Translations under genes and position numbers: made by a program
Notes under the pieces: generated by a model
Databases searched by the model: none
What the model was told of the DNA's origin: nothing
The model's input: the letters and a program-made list of their open reading frames with translations, nothing else
Assembly (NCBI GenBank): GCA_963855995.1
Contig: OY979718.1
Span: 32,368,982 to 32,432,981 of the forward strand
DNA length: 64,000 nt
Source: Muricea muricata
Lineage: Eukaryota; Cnidaria; Anthozoa; Malacalcyonacea; Plexauridae
Reading direction: 5' to 3'
Shown: in pieces, positions 63,199 to 64,000 of the stretch
How the letters are laid out: each line of letters starts with the position of its first letter
How positions within the stretch are numbered: position 1 is the stretch's first letter

Positions 63199-64000
63199 GG
63201 AGAGGGTGTGCCTGAAATCGGCGGTTTCAGGATGCTCAAATTTGGAAGCCAAATGGAATATATTATATTTAGCCAGATAAAACCATATATCATTGGAAAG
63301 CTAATTACACAAGGAATTCAAATATTCTAGTTAAAAGGTTCTATCTGACAAACAGTTTAATATTTTCTACCTTAAAGCATGATCATTCTTTCCGGATACT
63401 GGGCCATGCTTGACAAAAGATATCTGTGCCGATTTACAGTAAAAACATATTGTTTTTTAATTTTTGTGGGCTTCAAAGAGTGCAGAATGTACTAAGCGAT
63501 GGGATTTTTGATATTCCACATAGTCTTTCCATCACATGGTCACAAAATATAAGCTTAATTTATCGCAGAAATTTTTAATGTTTTCCCTGTCCAAATTTGT
63601 AGCAATTTACCCTATGCCAAATTCCATCGCTTAAAACGCTTACCTAGTTGGGCTTTAGCTACCCTGAACATTTGAGCAAAATTGGTAAAATCCCTGCCGA
63701 GATATCTTTTCTCAAAGCTGGAAATTACCACATTTCGGGAAATTAAATTTAAAGTTTTATAATACAATACTGCAGCTAAAAGTCATAAACAGTCGACAAA
63801 TTTGCAACTTAATTCATAACAAAGAAAAGTCCCAAAAGAGAGGTGAATCCTTTTTTGCCCATGTACTGTCAAAACTGACTGTCACATCAGTAATGTCATC
63901 ACTGTCCTTGCTCGTGTCGCCTGGATCCGGATCAGCATCGTCTTCATCTTATAAGTTTTCTCAATTTCTCTCCAGCTTTCAATAGCTCAGCCTCTGCTTC
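63199..64000 (-). mobile_element. Kolobok/Mutator-like DNA transposon end, cut by the window
   Basis: TTAA at 63195-63198 is followed by ggagagggtgtgcctg, a plausible terminus of a TTAA-targeting transposon. Near the right edge the minus strand encodes DDITDVTVSFDSTWAKKGFT, the first-Asp region of the Mutator/Kolobok-type DDE transposase family, then stops at 63816. Upstream residues (AEAELLKAGEKLRKL) are in another frame. The intervening 600 bp has no open frame, so this is a decayed copy or the 3' part of one. Confidence 0.55.

Overview
The window reads as AT-rich genomic DNA of an invertebrate animal, probably a cnidarian or another early-branching metazoan. The evidence is a many-exon VPS13 gene with GT-AG introns, LINE reverse transcriptase tails, Tc1, pogo, piggyBac-like and Kolobok/Mutator-like DNA transposons, tRNA-derived SINEs, and a full-length Maverick/Polinton. 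The species cannot be named from the sequence alone.

Region 1 (about 1.1-31.0 kb, + strand) is the 3' two thirds or less of a VPS13 (A/C-type) lipid-transfer gene. I could place 43 exons whose phases agree across every intron. They run from the end of the bridge region through the adaptor-binding (VAB) repeats and the ATG2-C-like helices to a PH-like tail. The N-terminal chorein part lies upstream of the window. The introns carry many small transposons, including a 1.18 kb palindromic Tc1 derivative at 21787-22970, a LINE tail at 19.5-20.0 kb and a TTAA-flanked MITE.

Region 2 (31.0-36.3 kb) is gene-poor: microsatellites, a LINE 3' end and a tRNA-like SINE.

Region 3 (36.3-58.5 kb) is a three-layer nest of mobile DNA. 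The oldest layer is a decayed Polinton-like-virus-type element. It has a minus-strand gene with a polymerase-like part, a superfamily 1 helicase and a GIY-YIG nuclease, and a plus-strand capsid-like fragment and packaging ATPase. A Tc1-type element (ends 37640 and 53908, TA duplicated) sits in the helicase gene, and the helicase reading frame would run on without a shift across the TA. A 15.3 kb Maverick/Polinton (38172-53470, 6-bp target duplication agtgtg, TIRs of about 133 bp) sits inside the Tc1 element. Its left half reads rightward: unknown 142-aa protein, GRF zinc-finger protein, protein-primed PolB, packaging ATPase, a small basic-hydrophobic protein and a 241-aa protein. Its right half reads leftward: unknown 154-aa protein, an N-myristoylation-signal protein, chromodomain integrase, penton, pVI-like protein, major capsid protein and adenain-type protease. 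The two halves converge on a 260-bp (AC)n tract. PolB, ATPase, integrase, penton, MCP and the pVI-like gene all carry frameshifts or stops, so the copy as read is not functional. A separate LINE fragment (55.3-56.9 kb) interrupts the old viral element.

Region 4 (58.5-64 kb) holds MITEs, a SINE-like sequence, an interleaved set of inverted pogo-type copies (61.4-62.8 kb), and the end of a TTAA-flanked Kolobok/Mutator-like transposon that runs off the window.
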